From the NCBI GenBank assembly GCA_946902985.2, contig OX336389.2:128127572-128191571 (forward strand): 64,000 nucleotides of DNA, in the 5' to 3' direction. The DNA is from Meconema thalassinum. Taxonomy: Eukaryota > Arthropoda > Insecta > Orthoptera > Tettigoniidae. Every line of letters begins with the position of its first letter. Position 1 is the stretch's first letter. Below, one piece after another: positions 30,835 through 42,727 of this stretch. Both the position numbers and the translations under genes were made by a program. The notes under the pieces were generated by a model, which ran no database searches, had not been told where the DNA came from, and saw nothing but the letters and a program-made list of their open reading frames with translations.

Positions 30835-32281
30835 AAACCGGATTTTTAGGTTTTAAAATTGTCATTTTAGGATTTCAAAAACATAAAATAGTTGTTTTTT
30901 TTTTCTTTTTTTTTCTTTTAATTGGTAGAATAGGTTTTTATGTTTAAAGTGTAGCAAATTTTGACATAAATTCCGCAAAGCTGAACATTATTGCCTAATT
31001 GTTAGTAGAAAATCTGATTGCAACAAGAGTGAAAATATTTTACATAATGATACGTCATCAGATTATCACCGAGAACTTCACACTTTTAGGCAATATTTGC
31101 TCGCCTTAAATATGTTTATTATTCAAATTCAAAACAACCACGGTTGTCCGAGATAAATTTCACACTCTAGCCCGTTTAATTAATTTTGGTTATTTAGAAT
31201 GTAGGATTTTTGGGAATAATAAGAGACTAGCATTACCCGTCGCGGCTTCGCCCGCGAATATTCTAGTTGTAAAGAGTACACTTATCAAAATCTCAATCAT
31301 GAATGCTAGCCTATGACTGATTTATCCTTGGTATGAATAATCAGACTTTATCAATTCAGCTACGGGTGCAGTGGTTAGGGGTTTGTCATTCCTTTAGAGG
31401 TATATCAGAGCGAAGTTAGTTTTCTGGGAATATCACAGACACTGTTAATTTAAGGGCCTTTAAATGTGGTTTTCGGAGACCCTTGATAGTCGGGTGAAAA
31501 GGACCTTTTGTACCACATTCACACGTGAATATTGCGTGAAAAAATTCTAGAGTGCCCCTTGACCCCCTTAAGCGCATTATACTGTATGTATTGATGAATT
31601 TTACAGCTTAATTTGGTTCAGTGATAACCTTATAACCGTCTGGAAACTTTCACAGAAATGTAATAATTGGAATTGCATTGCGTCTTACAGAAATAGATGG
31701 ACCTGTGAGATTCTGTTACCATGGTTACCGTATTGCATTCTTTCATTATTTCATTGTAAATATACAGGTTTTAAGGTATTTATTTAATTGCGAGGCATTT
31801 AAAGAGTAAGTGAGTGCGTTTCGCTTACGCATTGGGTTATGCTGAACCTGTAGGTACCCCATACTGTATGTGTAGGTTGGTGTTAATGGGACCTTATTTT
31901 CGGTACAAAACTAGAATGGGACCTTAGCAGAATAATATAGGGAGGGATTTATTCCCACTTTCGTGACATCAAATAACCAAACAATAAGATATAAACTGAA
32001 AAGTGCTGAAAATATTTGAATTTTCTGGCAGGTAGGATTTATCTCGATCAATTCCGTGTTTACTTTCAAAAGTTATAGACAAAAATTCAAATATACTACA
32101 ATAAATGGAACAATACTGCAATTAGGTATTTTTAGGTAACGTACTCGCAAATCATTTAGGTTTCTTAGTTTTTTTAGGTAAACTTACTACTGAATTCATG
32201 AATATGGCTCTTTTCAATGTGATTCGGAAAAGTAAGTTATTCAAGTATTTAGAAGTAAGGAAAAAATAGAATCTGGTCCCT
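30835..32281. mobile_element. candidate 1.45-kb insertion between 12-bp direct repeats
   Basis: AGTGATGGATAG occurs at 30823-30834 and 32282-32293. Just inside both ends are TTTTTAGGTTTT / ATTTTTAGGTAACG-type phrases. A hairpin-forming CCGTCGCGGCTTCGCCCGCG lies within (31233-31256). There is no coding frame and I find no clear terminal inverted repeat, so insertion is only suggested by the exact direct repeat. Confidence 0.35.
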
Positions 32282-32293
32282 AGTGATGGATAG

Positions 32294-33088
32294 GCTATCT
32301 TGCGACTTCTTATAGCCTACGCTTGATTGAGACATGCATTAGAACTGTGTTGTGACATAACAATAGTCGAAGCAAGTGAGTCACCAAGCTTTGTAATGTC
32401 AAGCGATGGTTATGAATTGCACAACAGTGTTACTCCCGGGATTTGTAACTTTCCATTAACCCCCTCAAAAATAATGTGTAGCCCAGTTGTATTGTCAAAC
32501 AGACAAAATATAAACTTAGGGTACAATGCACCTCATCCGGGATAAATACAAAGTGTTAGCCTTAAACTGAAGGTGTTCAGACAGAAAGCTTAGTCTACTT
32601 TATTTGTTAACCTCGACCAGGGATCTCTAAATCTTTTAGCCCAAGGGCCAAGACCGAGCTAGTTCATCGTGCCAACATAGGCTTCTGTAGTTTTGAATTA
32701 CGCGCAATGTTTCGTTTTGGTATTAGCCGAAGTGAGATATCTATAGCGCAGGGCGCGGGATTGATTTGCAGTGTACCGATATTTATATAGGAAAATATTT
32801 AAAGTCATAATTTCTGGAATTTTATAAGGGTCTTCCAATCACACGGTTTGATCAGTTGCATAAATGTGCTCGTGCCTTTTTTTTCAGTTTTCGGTACTAC
32901 TTGTAGCCTATGTGTAAAAAACATTCTCCTAAATGAAATAAGTTAAGCAAACTATAGTCTATGCCTATTTACGGATCCAAATTAACTGATGAGCATTTGA
33001 AGGTGCTGCTGTTAACTTACTTGATCCACAACAGCTAACAATATTGTCAGTGGAAAGTAACACCTACAAAGCCTCAATCTCATTAGCC

Positions 33089-33095
<7 letters not shown>
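32294..33095. other. no gene recognised
   Basis: Nothing supported; (AAT)n begins at about 33090. Confidence 0.4.
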
Positions 33096-33099
<4 letters not shown>

Positions 33100-33119
<20 letters not shown>

Positions 33120-33640
33120 AAACCTTGCTCTTTGGAGGCATATCTCTTATTAAAGACATAGAGAAGCAAGAGAGGAAAATATTGAGGAAAATCTTTGGTC
33201 CAGTCTGCGTAGAGCAAATCCGGATGAAACAGGAGCTATATCAACATTCTGAAAGGATCACCGACACATTCAGGAAAAGGCGATTGAAGTTCTATGGCCA
33301 CATTATTCGCATGACCGATGACAGACTGACGAAGAGGATTCTCAACCTTGCTCTCTTCATGAAAGTTAACACCAACTGGCTTAAGGAAATAGAGGACATC
33401 GTGGAGAAAATCATGCAAGATAGATCCAAATTCAGAACAGTTGTCAACAACTATCATTTTGCGTAGAAAATCAGTACCAGTACCAGGAAACCATGGACTA
33501 AAGAACGGAAGAAACTCTTCAGTGCCCAGATGAAGAGATTTTGGGAGAAGAAAAGATCAACATCATTTGCTAAATGAGTTTTCTCGCGCTCCTTAGATGG
33601 TCATAACGATGTGAACAAAAAAATAATAATGATTAATTTC
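33100..33640 (+). pseudogene. LINE ORF2 C-terminal fragment (RTE-like)
   Basis: After an AAT run the frame reads IEKQERKILRKIFGPV, ELYQHSERITDTFRKRRLKF, YGHIIRMTDDRLTKRI and NWLKEIEDIVEKIMQDR with stop about 33464. Past the stop, RKPWTKERKKLFSAQMKRFW continues the family. The same end type occurs at 53560 and 58725. RT core absent. Confidence 0.8.
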
Positions 33641-33835
33641 ATTGTGAGAATTACCTATGTAAAGTATATCACTTACTGAACGTTTTTAGGATAAATCTCA
33701 TATCATTAATTATAGCCAATTTCAAATGTTCAATTTCATTATGTAGCCTATGTCAGTTATTGTGTTTCTTAGTGGGTCGTTAAATAAAAATAAGCTATGG
33801 CGGGCCGGATTGGTGATGCTCGTAGGTCAGTGTTG

Positions 33836-33895
33836 ATGATGATGATGATGATAATTGTTGTTTAAGGGGCCTAACATCTAGGCTATCGGCCCCAA
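33836..33895 (-). mobile_element. 60-bp 3'-end-only retro-insertion of the GGGGCC family, 13-bp perfect TSD
   Basis: TAGGTCAGTGTTG lies at 33823-33835 and 33896-33908 with 60 bp between: (ATG)n, ATAATTGTTGTTTAAGGGGC, CTAACATCTAGGCTATCGGC, CCCAA. Same family, orientation and truncation point (within a few bases) as 12870-12930. Confidence 0.9.
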
Positions 33896-33908
33896 TAGGT
33901 CAGTGTTG

Positions 33909-36900
33909 GCCCGCTGGCCGTAATTTGGAGACCCCTGGCCTAGACTGAAACTTTTCAGAGATATGAGGAAACACGAATTCCTGGAATTGGAACTACTGTA
34001 TTTCACATTTACATGAATGCTTAAGCCTACAAATATGATGATTGTATTAGAAATGAATAAAGACATATACATTCAACATTTCACTCCTTAACCTGTGCCT
34101 TGCTCATAGCTCGAATTATATGTAAGTAATCTTAAAATGTCTACAATTCATGTTCAATTATGGAAATGAGATTACTTCGTGCAAACTGTAGGTCTATGTA
34201 AGTAATCTTAAAATGTCTAAAATGTATGTTCAATTATGGAAATGAAATTACTTCATGCAAAAAGAAAAACACTTTACTTGTGAGACTGCGACACGAAAAA
34301 TATATTTGGTAAGTTATTCTTAACACAATAATTTGTAGACATGGTTTACATCAATAAACGTTGAGCACACAAGAGAACACAACCAGTAAGGTCCATCGGG
34401 ATAATACACCTCCATCTACGTGTCATGTAGCAATATTGATTAAAGATTTATTTAATTAATATATTTAGAATTAAAATTCCGGAATAAAAGACAGAAGTGA
34501 CATAGTCCTACATATGAGACGATCGGCCTACATAGCAGGAAAAATAGACTACATGAACTAGAATCCGGAACTCGTTATGTAGCCTACAATTTTTCATATT
34601 TCACTTTTAAATATGAAAAGACTGAAAAATCATAAAAGCAAAACTCATGGTTGGGGCTTAACTTGGAACTTGGTAATTCTAGTTTCAAATCCGATCTTTG
34701 ACTACTGTCTCCCTGGGTGTCATTTTCCGTGTAATTTTTGACACACCCACCAAGTGTTAAGCCCTTCGGATTCTTTCTCAAACTGATTACAATTACAAAC
34801 AGATACCAGTACTGACACCACAACAAGAAATATAACTTTCACACACATAAAGCACTCCAGGTCCGTAGCCCCCCGAAACCAACAACAGCAACAAAAGAAA
34901 AATTATTTTAGATATTCAGTAAAATATTGTGATGGTAACAGAAATAGGAGTCGCATCAAGTGAAAGGAGTCCTTGAGCTGACAAGTTCTTATCCATCGTG
35001 AGGTTATTACAAGAGCATTAAATAACACATTTCATGACAAAACGCAACTTCAAAATAAAATGTGCTGGGATCAAGTTATCTCCGCAAGTTATGTGAAACT
35101 AGTTCTTGGATCAAGTTTCTGACAATACCACATCTCACTCTTGGCACCCCATTCTCACTGCCAGAATGATTCTAAAACTTTGTTGACAGTGGTTGAAATT
35201 ACAACGCATTTACCCATTACCAATAGGCCTAGACGATCTATCGACCTATTTTCAGAAATACGAAATAAGTGTGAACAAATTTAATCGACGAAAACATTTT
35301 TCAGGCATTACTAGACTACATAAATCGAGGCAGATGACCTCGACGTCTTACCCCTTAATGCAAAAATCACCACTATTATTACAAGAAACCATCCCTTGCT
35401 AATTAGCCTACTGATAACTAAAATAGCAATACATTTTAAGTGCGTGATTCCAGTTTCTCGCCGGTGTACGAATGCAAAATTAACATTCATGATGGGGGTA
35501 TTTCACAGGTTATGGAGCGAATAGTTACACGACGAAATGATGACTTTACAAGAGGTTATTGACATTAGCACACAAGAAACCCGTAACAGAATGAAGGTCC
35601 CTTGACTTGTTCAAAATTCACTTTATTGGGTGACCGACAAATGCTGTATATGTCGTCTAAATACGACGCATTGTAAGAAAGAAAGCCGATATCACTTGCA
35701 GACCATTATCATGCTGTCTTAGGGGCATATGACCTCGCTGTTCCTCTCCTTAAAACTACAATGAATAACTATCATGCTGTCTTAATCAGAATATCGAGAG
35801 AAAACTTTGCCTCCAACCCCTGTTCACTGGTATGACGTTTCACGGATATTCTAATGCCCTTGAATATCTGGCAACTGACCTAATTTTTGAACTTCAGTTT
35901 CGATCCATACGCCTATTCTAGTGACTCGAATAAAAAATCAGTCTAGTCTATGTCATTATGACCCTTTAGTCTAACAATAAGTAAAATCATTCACATTCTA
36001 AATCATCATCCTGGTTTCTACAAAGCCTTGACCTGTTTGGAGGAAACTGATTGACTGTTATATTTGAACACTACAAATAGGCTACAAGAAGAAAACCACC
36101 TTCGTACTTGACGTTCGTCTATTAGTGCCATAACTCTACACATCAACCACAGCCATACCTGTAGCGACAGTAAATCCAATATTCCCATGAGCAAACAAGC
36201 ACAAAAGCAAGATGTTAAATAAAAAGTAAAACAATGCAATATACTCGTACTATAGGTTTTTGCGACAGTGAAAGCTAAAAATTTCCTCACTTTACCACAC
36301 TATGCTTAAGCATAAAAATAAATTATTTCCATCAACTCATTATTCAAAAGGTTTGCTTGCATGACTTTCCTAATGTTTTGTTTTCTGAAACACTAAATTG
36401 TGGGTGACATTACAGTTTACTAATAACTTTATTCCAGCATCATAGGATTCTCTCGAAGAACAAAAAAAAAAAAACTGGCTGTGACCATGGTTTAATTGCT
36501 ATGTAGCCTACTGTATTTCAGCGTCATTTCGATACACAAGTAAGCTATTAATTATGTGGGGCGTAAACCATTAGTTCAAAGACGGTTTTCTTTTGTAATA
36601 AGTATATAACTGCAGGTGAGGAAATATTGCTATGGCCCATCCTCGTCAGGAGTTTCTGAATAGAGTTCGTGGGACTCAAGGATGAACGGCAAGCCTACTT
36701 TCTTTAAAAACTTCTTCAGGATTATGTTCTGGGTGATGTAGTCGTCTATGATGTCACGTAGCCTATAACATGCACATTTACGCCAGTAGCTTGGATCTGT
36801 AGGCCGACAAGTGCACGAGTTTCACTAATGAGTGGGTTGGAAAAGAACTGGTTTACCTATGTTACGTATAATTTACGCAAGTGTATTTTGTGAATTCCCT

Positions 36901-37590
36901 TCTAGGGCCTACAACATATTTAATATCTGGTAAAAATTACACCCAGTCGGAAACGATCCCAAGGCCATATGGTTCCTTAACGCAAACTATATGATGAAGA
37001 GATCACTTTCGAAGTACCGGTAGCTGGTAAAACTGAAGAATTAGGGGAGGAAACATTAACTCTTCCAAGCAACCTATTGTCAGTGCGTTGATACTCGAAG
37101 AAATGGGGAGAGGGAGGCATTGTGCTAGGGTGGTCAGAATAGTCTGCCAAGTATACCATCCTAAGAAGTAGGTTAGTGGATGTATTTAATATCACTAAAG
37201 GGAAATTGTTTCTTAATGTTCTCGCGAATCCGTAATGCTATATTCCATCACAGTGGGACGTAATTAAAATTCAAAATGTTATATTTGTTAATGTTTGCAT
37301 TATGTCCATCTTTAGATTGGCCTGGAAAAAAATAATTCGGTATTAACTGTAGAAGCGTCTGTTAAACATACGGATACATTTTTAAGAGTATTCCATTTAT
37401 GGCGGTGATTGAAAAAACTGCTTTGACAATAGATTTTTACGATTTCTTGGTCGGATATATAAAACAGCACAAAACTGCGCGTCCACGAAAACTTCTTTGG
37501 CAATTTTGTAAGAGTATGGCATAAACCATGACAATGGTGATTGTTTAATCCTCAATCCAAGTATTGGCATAGCCTATATTTTAAAGCTTT
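33909..37590. other. mostly unassigned; one 76-bp tandem duplication and two short retroelement tails
   Basis: TGTAAGTAATCTTAAAATGT starts at 34121 and again at 34197 (a tandem pair, unit 76 bp). AGGCAGATGACCTCGACGTC (about 35330) and AGGGGCATATGACCTCGCTG (about 35720) are plus-strand, eroded 3' ends of the GGGGCC/GAT family. No gene is recognised. Confidence 0.5.
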
Positions 37591-37599
37591 CAGACTAGG

Positions 37600-38115
37600 A
37601 ATGGGTTATTTATGGGATAGGGATCTACGAAGAGAGGAAGGTAGGGTGTGTAAAAAAAGTATGCAGAATGGTAAATGACATAGTTGCAGGTACTGAGAGA
37701 AGAATGTGCAACAGGAGAACCTTAACGGAGTTCTGCGAAATAAGGAAATTTATGAGTAGATTATAAAGCCTGAATGTGTAACGTAGAGAGAGATGAGAGG
37801 GAAATGAGACAAAGCATTGAGAGAAGTAGGAAAGGAGGACCTTTGCCTTTTTTGTGGGAAGGTTATGGGTGCAGCACACCTGATCGTGGAATGCAATGGG
37901 ACTAAAATGATAAGAGCAAAGTTTGTAGACAAGTCAGATAACTTATAAACAGAATAGGAAGTGAAAATGAATATCACACTTTAATAAAATTACTAAAAAG
38001 GGAATGGAGGAAGGTAGGGAAATTAGTGATTTTTTTAAATATTATCTGGGAAATTTGGGATAGGAAAGCGACAGATGAGAAACAAACAATGATGCATGTG
38101 AAACAAGTAGCCTAG
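37600..38115 (+). pseudogene. decayed LINE 3' region with zinc-knuckle remnant
   Basis: Fragments CLFCGKVMGAAHLIVECNGT (C-x2-C...H...C) and, in another frame, LIKLLKREWRKVGKLV then NIIWEIWDRKA resemble the C-terminal end of a non-LTR ORF2 (H-LIEC then I-R). Several stops and shifts. No RT core. Confidence 0.5.
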
Positions 38116-38276
38116 CCTATACGGGTACAGGAGGTGGAATCCTAAACATTAGGCTACTATAAAACTTAGTTAAAGTCTAGGATAGCCTCTCTGTATCAAT
38201 TAGGATAAGATTAAGTTAGTACACAATTATTAAGCCATTATTAGTGTCTTGATAATTGTTTATAACTAGGGGGCGG

Positions 38277-38912
38277 ATTTCTATGACAAGTCATATATTT
38301 TCCCTTAACATTATATCTTATAGTCTTGTATTTTCAACCGGTTCCAAGCAAGATAATCAAAATTAAACAGGTTTTATTGGGCATATAAATGCATATTTAG
38401 GCTTTCTTAAGTTGTATGGCATATTTTGAACAAAATATCATTATAAACGGCATATTTTGGTAATATCAATTGAATTTCGTTTTATAAAAAACAGAATAAG
38501 CTCTAGAAATTATTGTTCAGGATGGAACCATTCTAAAGTAGTTTATGGAATGTTTCTAACATATGTTTTGTGTATAGATTAAAACTGATTGAATATTGAA
38601 CAGTGAAAGTAACTGTAGTTTTTATGTCTTCCACAGAGTCCGTCCCTGCCTGGGAGTATGCAGTGTAACCTTAACGAGTTCATGAAATATTCATCATTTT
38701 TGTTGATTTTGGGTTAAAGATTTCGAAGAATTAAAACTTTTTAACTCTTAATTAATTGCAGCCTGTAGCAATCGTAATAAAAGTGTTCCTATGTAACGTA
38801 GATGCTATTCATTAAGTCATATTTTGAATGTTATAGGTCATATTTTTATGTTTTTAGGTCATAAATGCATACATATTTCATAATTTTTTAGGTCATAGAT
38901 ATCCGCCCCCTA
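38277..38912. mobile_element. 636-bp non-autonomous DNA transposon with 21-bp TIRs
   Basis: The left end TAGGGGGCGGATTTCTATGA and the inverted right end TAGGGGGCGGATATCTATGA match at 20 of 21 positions including the next base. TTATAAC flanks both sides (38270-38276 and 38913-38919). The interior is AT-rich with repeated GGCATATTTT and TTTTAGGTCATA words and no coding frame. The 7-bp duplication does not fit a superfamily cleanly (8 bp would indicate hAT), so class is open. Confidence 0.8.
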
Positions 38913-38919
38913 TTATAAC

Positions 38920-40785
38920 ATTTAATACAATGTAAATTAGTAGCAGGTTTGTGACTTATGTTTAAATTTATGTTGAGATTTATTAATCTTACTGAGAAGG
39001 ATTTTTGTATTAGGCTATTGGGGAATCGCTGTAAACATTGTAATAATCACATGTATCAGGTGATGGTCGTAATAAATAATACTCTCGTCCCAATCTCTGG
39101 CTATCCGAGATTTGGAACCGAGGGTTATTCTATTCTATTGTATTGTATTCTGTAAAAGCTTTCAAATATTTTCTTTCCTGTCATGTGATTGTTCGTTCGT
39201 AAAATCGCTACCTCAGCTAAGAAGATTATCTAATAAAGCAAAAGAGATTAATAATAATTAATATGTGGGCCTATTTTGGAAATGTAACCTTTCTTTTCTA
39301 AGCACTGCGTATTAGCAAACGCGAACCACTCGCAGAATACGAAGCCTATAAAATCTTCATGCCATGCTTATATTGCACAAATATGCTGTCGTGTCAACGA
39401 AACATGAAAAAATATATAGGCTAGGTTCCTGGAGAAAATGTAGCCTACCTATAGGCCTAATAATTGCAATAATTTATCATTTTTTGAAATCTTGTGGATT
39501 AGCAATTATTCTATTCGTTTACTGGTTCCAAAATACTGTAATATCATACTGGTTACTCTCCCCAACAATATATGTGTTGCTAATAAAAAAAAACATATCG
39601 GAGAAACGCAACGTCAAACTCAGTGTTTAATAGTTAAATCAGAACAGGAAATTAAATAAACGTAAACATAATTAAGAAATATAGGCCTAGGCCTACACTC
39701 CTTTAAAGCTCTTATCCTGCAAGCAGATTGTGTGGCAACACGTTTTTTGGTCCTATTAGTGCTTTTCATGAATTTTAAGTTAATCAATCAAGCAAAATAT
39801 GTAATTAAAAGTTAGGCTAAAATTAAATATTCTTATATTCACAATTAACTGTTTCAAGTCTTCGGATATCGACCAATATTTACGATAACTTGTAGTCTAT
39901 GGAATTCGGCAATGAAGATGTTTTTACTTCTGCGGACAAATTGTTCAAAATATTTCAAGTGTAGCGCAGCTCGGATGAGTAGGCTATATTAGTTATTAAG
40001 GAATAAAGGGATAAAATTCATTTCGTAAGCATTAATTCCGGGGCAATAAAATCGAATTCAGTATTAAGATGAGGTTAACTATTCATTAGTAAAGGAAACT
40101 GCACTAAGGAAACCTAATATAATATTGAGCGCTTTGTACCGTATTGCATTTAATAAATGAGACATATGTTGTTCTTCAGTGGAAAACACATGTATGACGT
40201 AAAAAAACGTGCTAATCCAAACGTGCGCCAATCAATGAACTCACAATATTGTATACAGCGATTGGCCAGTCCCCGCCTCTCGGCGAGGACTTGTCTCGAT
40301 TGATGCTGCTACCTAGCGGCGAATTTACGAAACAGGTCATAAATCGCACTTCTACTCTCGCAGCGGGCACGCCTTTATTCGTGAGCATTCTTGGCATTCA
40401 CCTTTGCTAAGCATTGTGATAAGTGAACATAACCTCACCCGGTACAGCGCATGTATACATAAAGCCTAATGCAATTCGCTACCGTAGGAGCAGGTTGAAC
40501 GCGCAGGATTTTTGTGAATGTTATATTTTCGAACAGCAAGCAAATAACGTATCTACTGACGGTGTTGTGAGGTTAGGAAACCTACAGTGGCCAATATGGA
40601 TGCCGGTAAAGTTTAGTACTACGCAGCAGAGTAGCATGCAAGCAATTTTAAGAGCATAGCATGCTTTAAAATCGTGAAAAATGATTACAAAAGCGTGAGA
40701 AACATATACAGATTGAACGGAATACTGACCTTAATGCTGATATGCTTTAGCTACGCAACTGTACGACAGAATGAAGTTAAGTCAT
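38920..40785. other. no gene recognised; upstream of probable promoter
   Basis: AT-rich, with many AGGCCTA words (39441, 39681 and others). GC content and CpG rise from about 40240. No repeat family identified. Confidence 0.4.
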
Positions 40786-40789
40786 GTTT

Positions 40790-41210
40790 CACTCGTTCTC
40801 GAAGCACTGTACCCGTGTGCTCAAACGCCGGTGCACAAGCGCGGCACGGGGAGAGGGGGGAAGTGGGCGGCTACTTGTGAATGCTCCTCCCTGCTGTCAT
40901 GACGTCACACGAGACCCATGAGGTTACTCGCGCCGTGGCAGCAGCGGTGTTTGGTAGCTGCTCGACGACGTTTAGATTTTCGGACTACTCGGTGACGAGG
41001 AGTTGACAGCGAGAGAGTGTGTGCAAGCGAGAGGGCGCATTGCCGCCGGACGGGCCGGACTACGGAGTGGCTGGTGATTGCGCCGAGTCTATCTGTCTAC
41101 TGTTGCAGTGCAGCAAAGAGCTGGGCCCCGAGCGTGTGGATTGTCACTCAGTCAGTCAGAGCTTGTCGAGCTTGGCTGACCTCCGCCGCACTCCGCTGTG
41201 AGAACATTAC
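40790..41210 (+). promoter_or_regulatory. CpG-rich probable promoter and 5' UTR
   Basis: A sharp change from AT-rich DNA to GC- and CpG-rich sequence (GCGCGGCACGGGG, CTCGCGCCGTGGC, GCCGCCGGACGGG, CTCCGCCGCACTCC). A perfect CRE, TGACGTCA, lies at 40900-40907. Several GAGAG tracts follow, and TCAGTCAGTCAG (about 41148-41160) resembles arthropod initiators. The open frames at 41017-41370 would be uORFs or chance. It lies about 0.6-1 kb upstream of a coding exon on the same strand, so the plus orientation is inferred. No TATA box seen. Confidence 0.6.
40900..40907. promoter_or_regulatory. CRE / bZIP palindrome
   Basis: Exact TGACGTCA, in CATGACGTCAC, at the start of the CpG-rich block. Its position fits a core-promoter-proximal bZIP (CREB/ATF) site; occupancy is unknown. 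Confidence 0.5.
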
Positions 41211-41772
41211 ATCATTGACTACAAGTTTCTTTGGTTTTCTTCTAAGAAAGGTGTGTTTCTGTGTTCATCTGACTTACATTATTCCTGTTGATAAACTGAT
41301 GCCAGACAAGAATGACAACCTTCTGTTTCAAGAATTTATGGTTATAAAGAAGACACGTCGTGGACTGTGACAAGAGAGAGGGAGATTCAAGTTCAGCGCC
41401 GGTGAACCCACCAAGCACGCTGAGGAAACAGTACCAACATTTAGTGAAATAATCATGTGTCAGCGAGCATTTTCCAAGTTTGAAGTTATGAACGGTGCAG
41501 GTGACACAGTGCAGAAGTTAGTTGAAGTGTTTTATGTGGTATGCAAGTGAAGACGAAGGTTAAAACAGATTTTTAACGTAACAGTAAAATATAATAACAT
41601 CGACCATGTGTGTGTTGTGCTGTGACGCTGTTCAGAAATGACCGCCCATCCCCCTAAAAATTAACTGACATCATTCACCTTTTCTGTCATCGTCATTGTC
41701 TTCGTCATCGGAGCTCAACTGGCTTCACGTGAATGTTCTGAATCAACTCTGCCTCTGCAGGAGCATCGCGCC

Positions 41773-41812
41773 ATGCCACGGAGGAAGCAGGATTGTCCCA
41801 AACGAATGAAAT
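41773..41812 (+). CDS. first coding exon of a Teashirt/Tiptop-like (MPRRKQ) zinc-finger protein
   Basis: A CTCTGCCTCTGCAG acceptor ends at 41760; GAGCATCGCGCC then leads into ATG at 41773. The exon encodes MPRRKQDCPKRMK plus one base and stops at a perfect donor GTAAGT (41813). Vertebrate Teashirt proteins begin MPRRKQQAP(R/K)R, and related MSRRKQ starts occur in SALL, FOG and BCL11 zinc-finger repressors, where the RRKQ motif recruits the NuRD complex. MPRRKQ-x-x-PKR is closest to Teashirt, whose first coding exon is likewise very short (recalled). In insects tsh/tiptop are nuclear C2H2 transcription factors patterning trunk and appendages. The rest of the protein would lie beyond this window. 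The exon could alternatively be spliced from upstream 5' UTR exons in the CpG-rich block or be part of one long UTR. Identity rests on 13 residues and splice sites. Confidence 0.6.
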
Positions 41813-42099
41813 GTAAGTACTTCTTACTAGGCTGGTATGTTTTGTTAGAGGTGTAGTTGAAGATAGTCCGCGCGCTGCCTCCTTGTGTTTGAAGGAGAGT
41901 TTCGATTTTTCGAGGCGTGTGCTGCTGTTTTTGCTAGCGTGTCGTGAGTGACACTTGAGTGACAGCACAGTGGGAGGGGGAATGACGAGAAACATTCTAG
42001 CCATGTTGTTGCTTTTGTTAGTCTACAAGAATCCATAAAGAGAAAATCCGCAAGGAGAATGAATAAATTGGAGAAGTTGTAGTATTACGTTAAAATAAG

Positions 42100-42693
42100 T
42101 TCACTCGCGGCCACATGTGCGAGAAGCACGAGGCGAGGATCGGGCCTAGCGCAGGTCGATTTGGGCGTACTGGGGCTAGGTGAGTGTAGTAGACACACGT
42201 GGTGTACGGGCGCGCGTCAACATTCAGTCGTAACAGCCAAATCGCATGTCTACTACGGTCATTAGTATTCAACGATGGTGATTATAGTTAGCCTATAACG
42301 ATGTATTTGCAGACCCTTTATACTGTGTATATGCGAACCACGTGCTAATCGCCCATAAAGTGCTCAGAATTGTCTGTTGATTGACGTAGAGGAATAATTT
42401 GAATATATTATACACGTTTAAGGCCTTTCTCGGGTACTTAAACTTCAAGTGCGTTGTTTCATTCCCACAACCGTTTATATTCTATTCTTATTTTCTTCTG
42501 TTATGAGAGTAAAAGACGTAAATAGCGCTGTTATTTTGAACTCTCGTGCGTGTGTATTTGTGTAATATTTGTTTGCCCCTCAACGTGGGGGACTTCTTCA
42601 GTGAGGGAACTAAAATCAGTGATATAGGCCTAAGCGTCTTCATTGTGAATTAATTTAATCTTAAGTAATTGTCAAACTTCAAGATGTTGTTTT

Positions 42694-42727
<34 letters not shown>

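Noticed and set aside
32980..33010. CTGATGAG word as another hammerhead
   Set aside because: No CGAAAC partner at the right distance and no flanking stem I or III pairing.
41017..41370. 117- and 60-codon frames in the CpG-rich block
   Set aside because: Composition reflects GC-rich DNA and the frames overlap in two phases; more likely 5' UTR or uORF.
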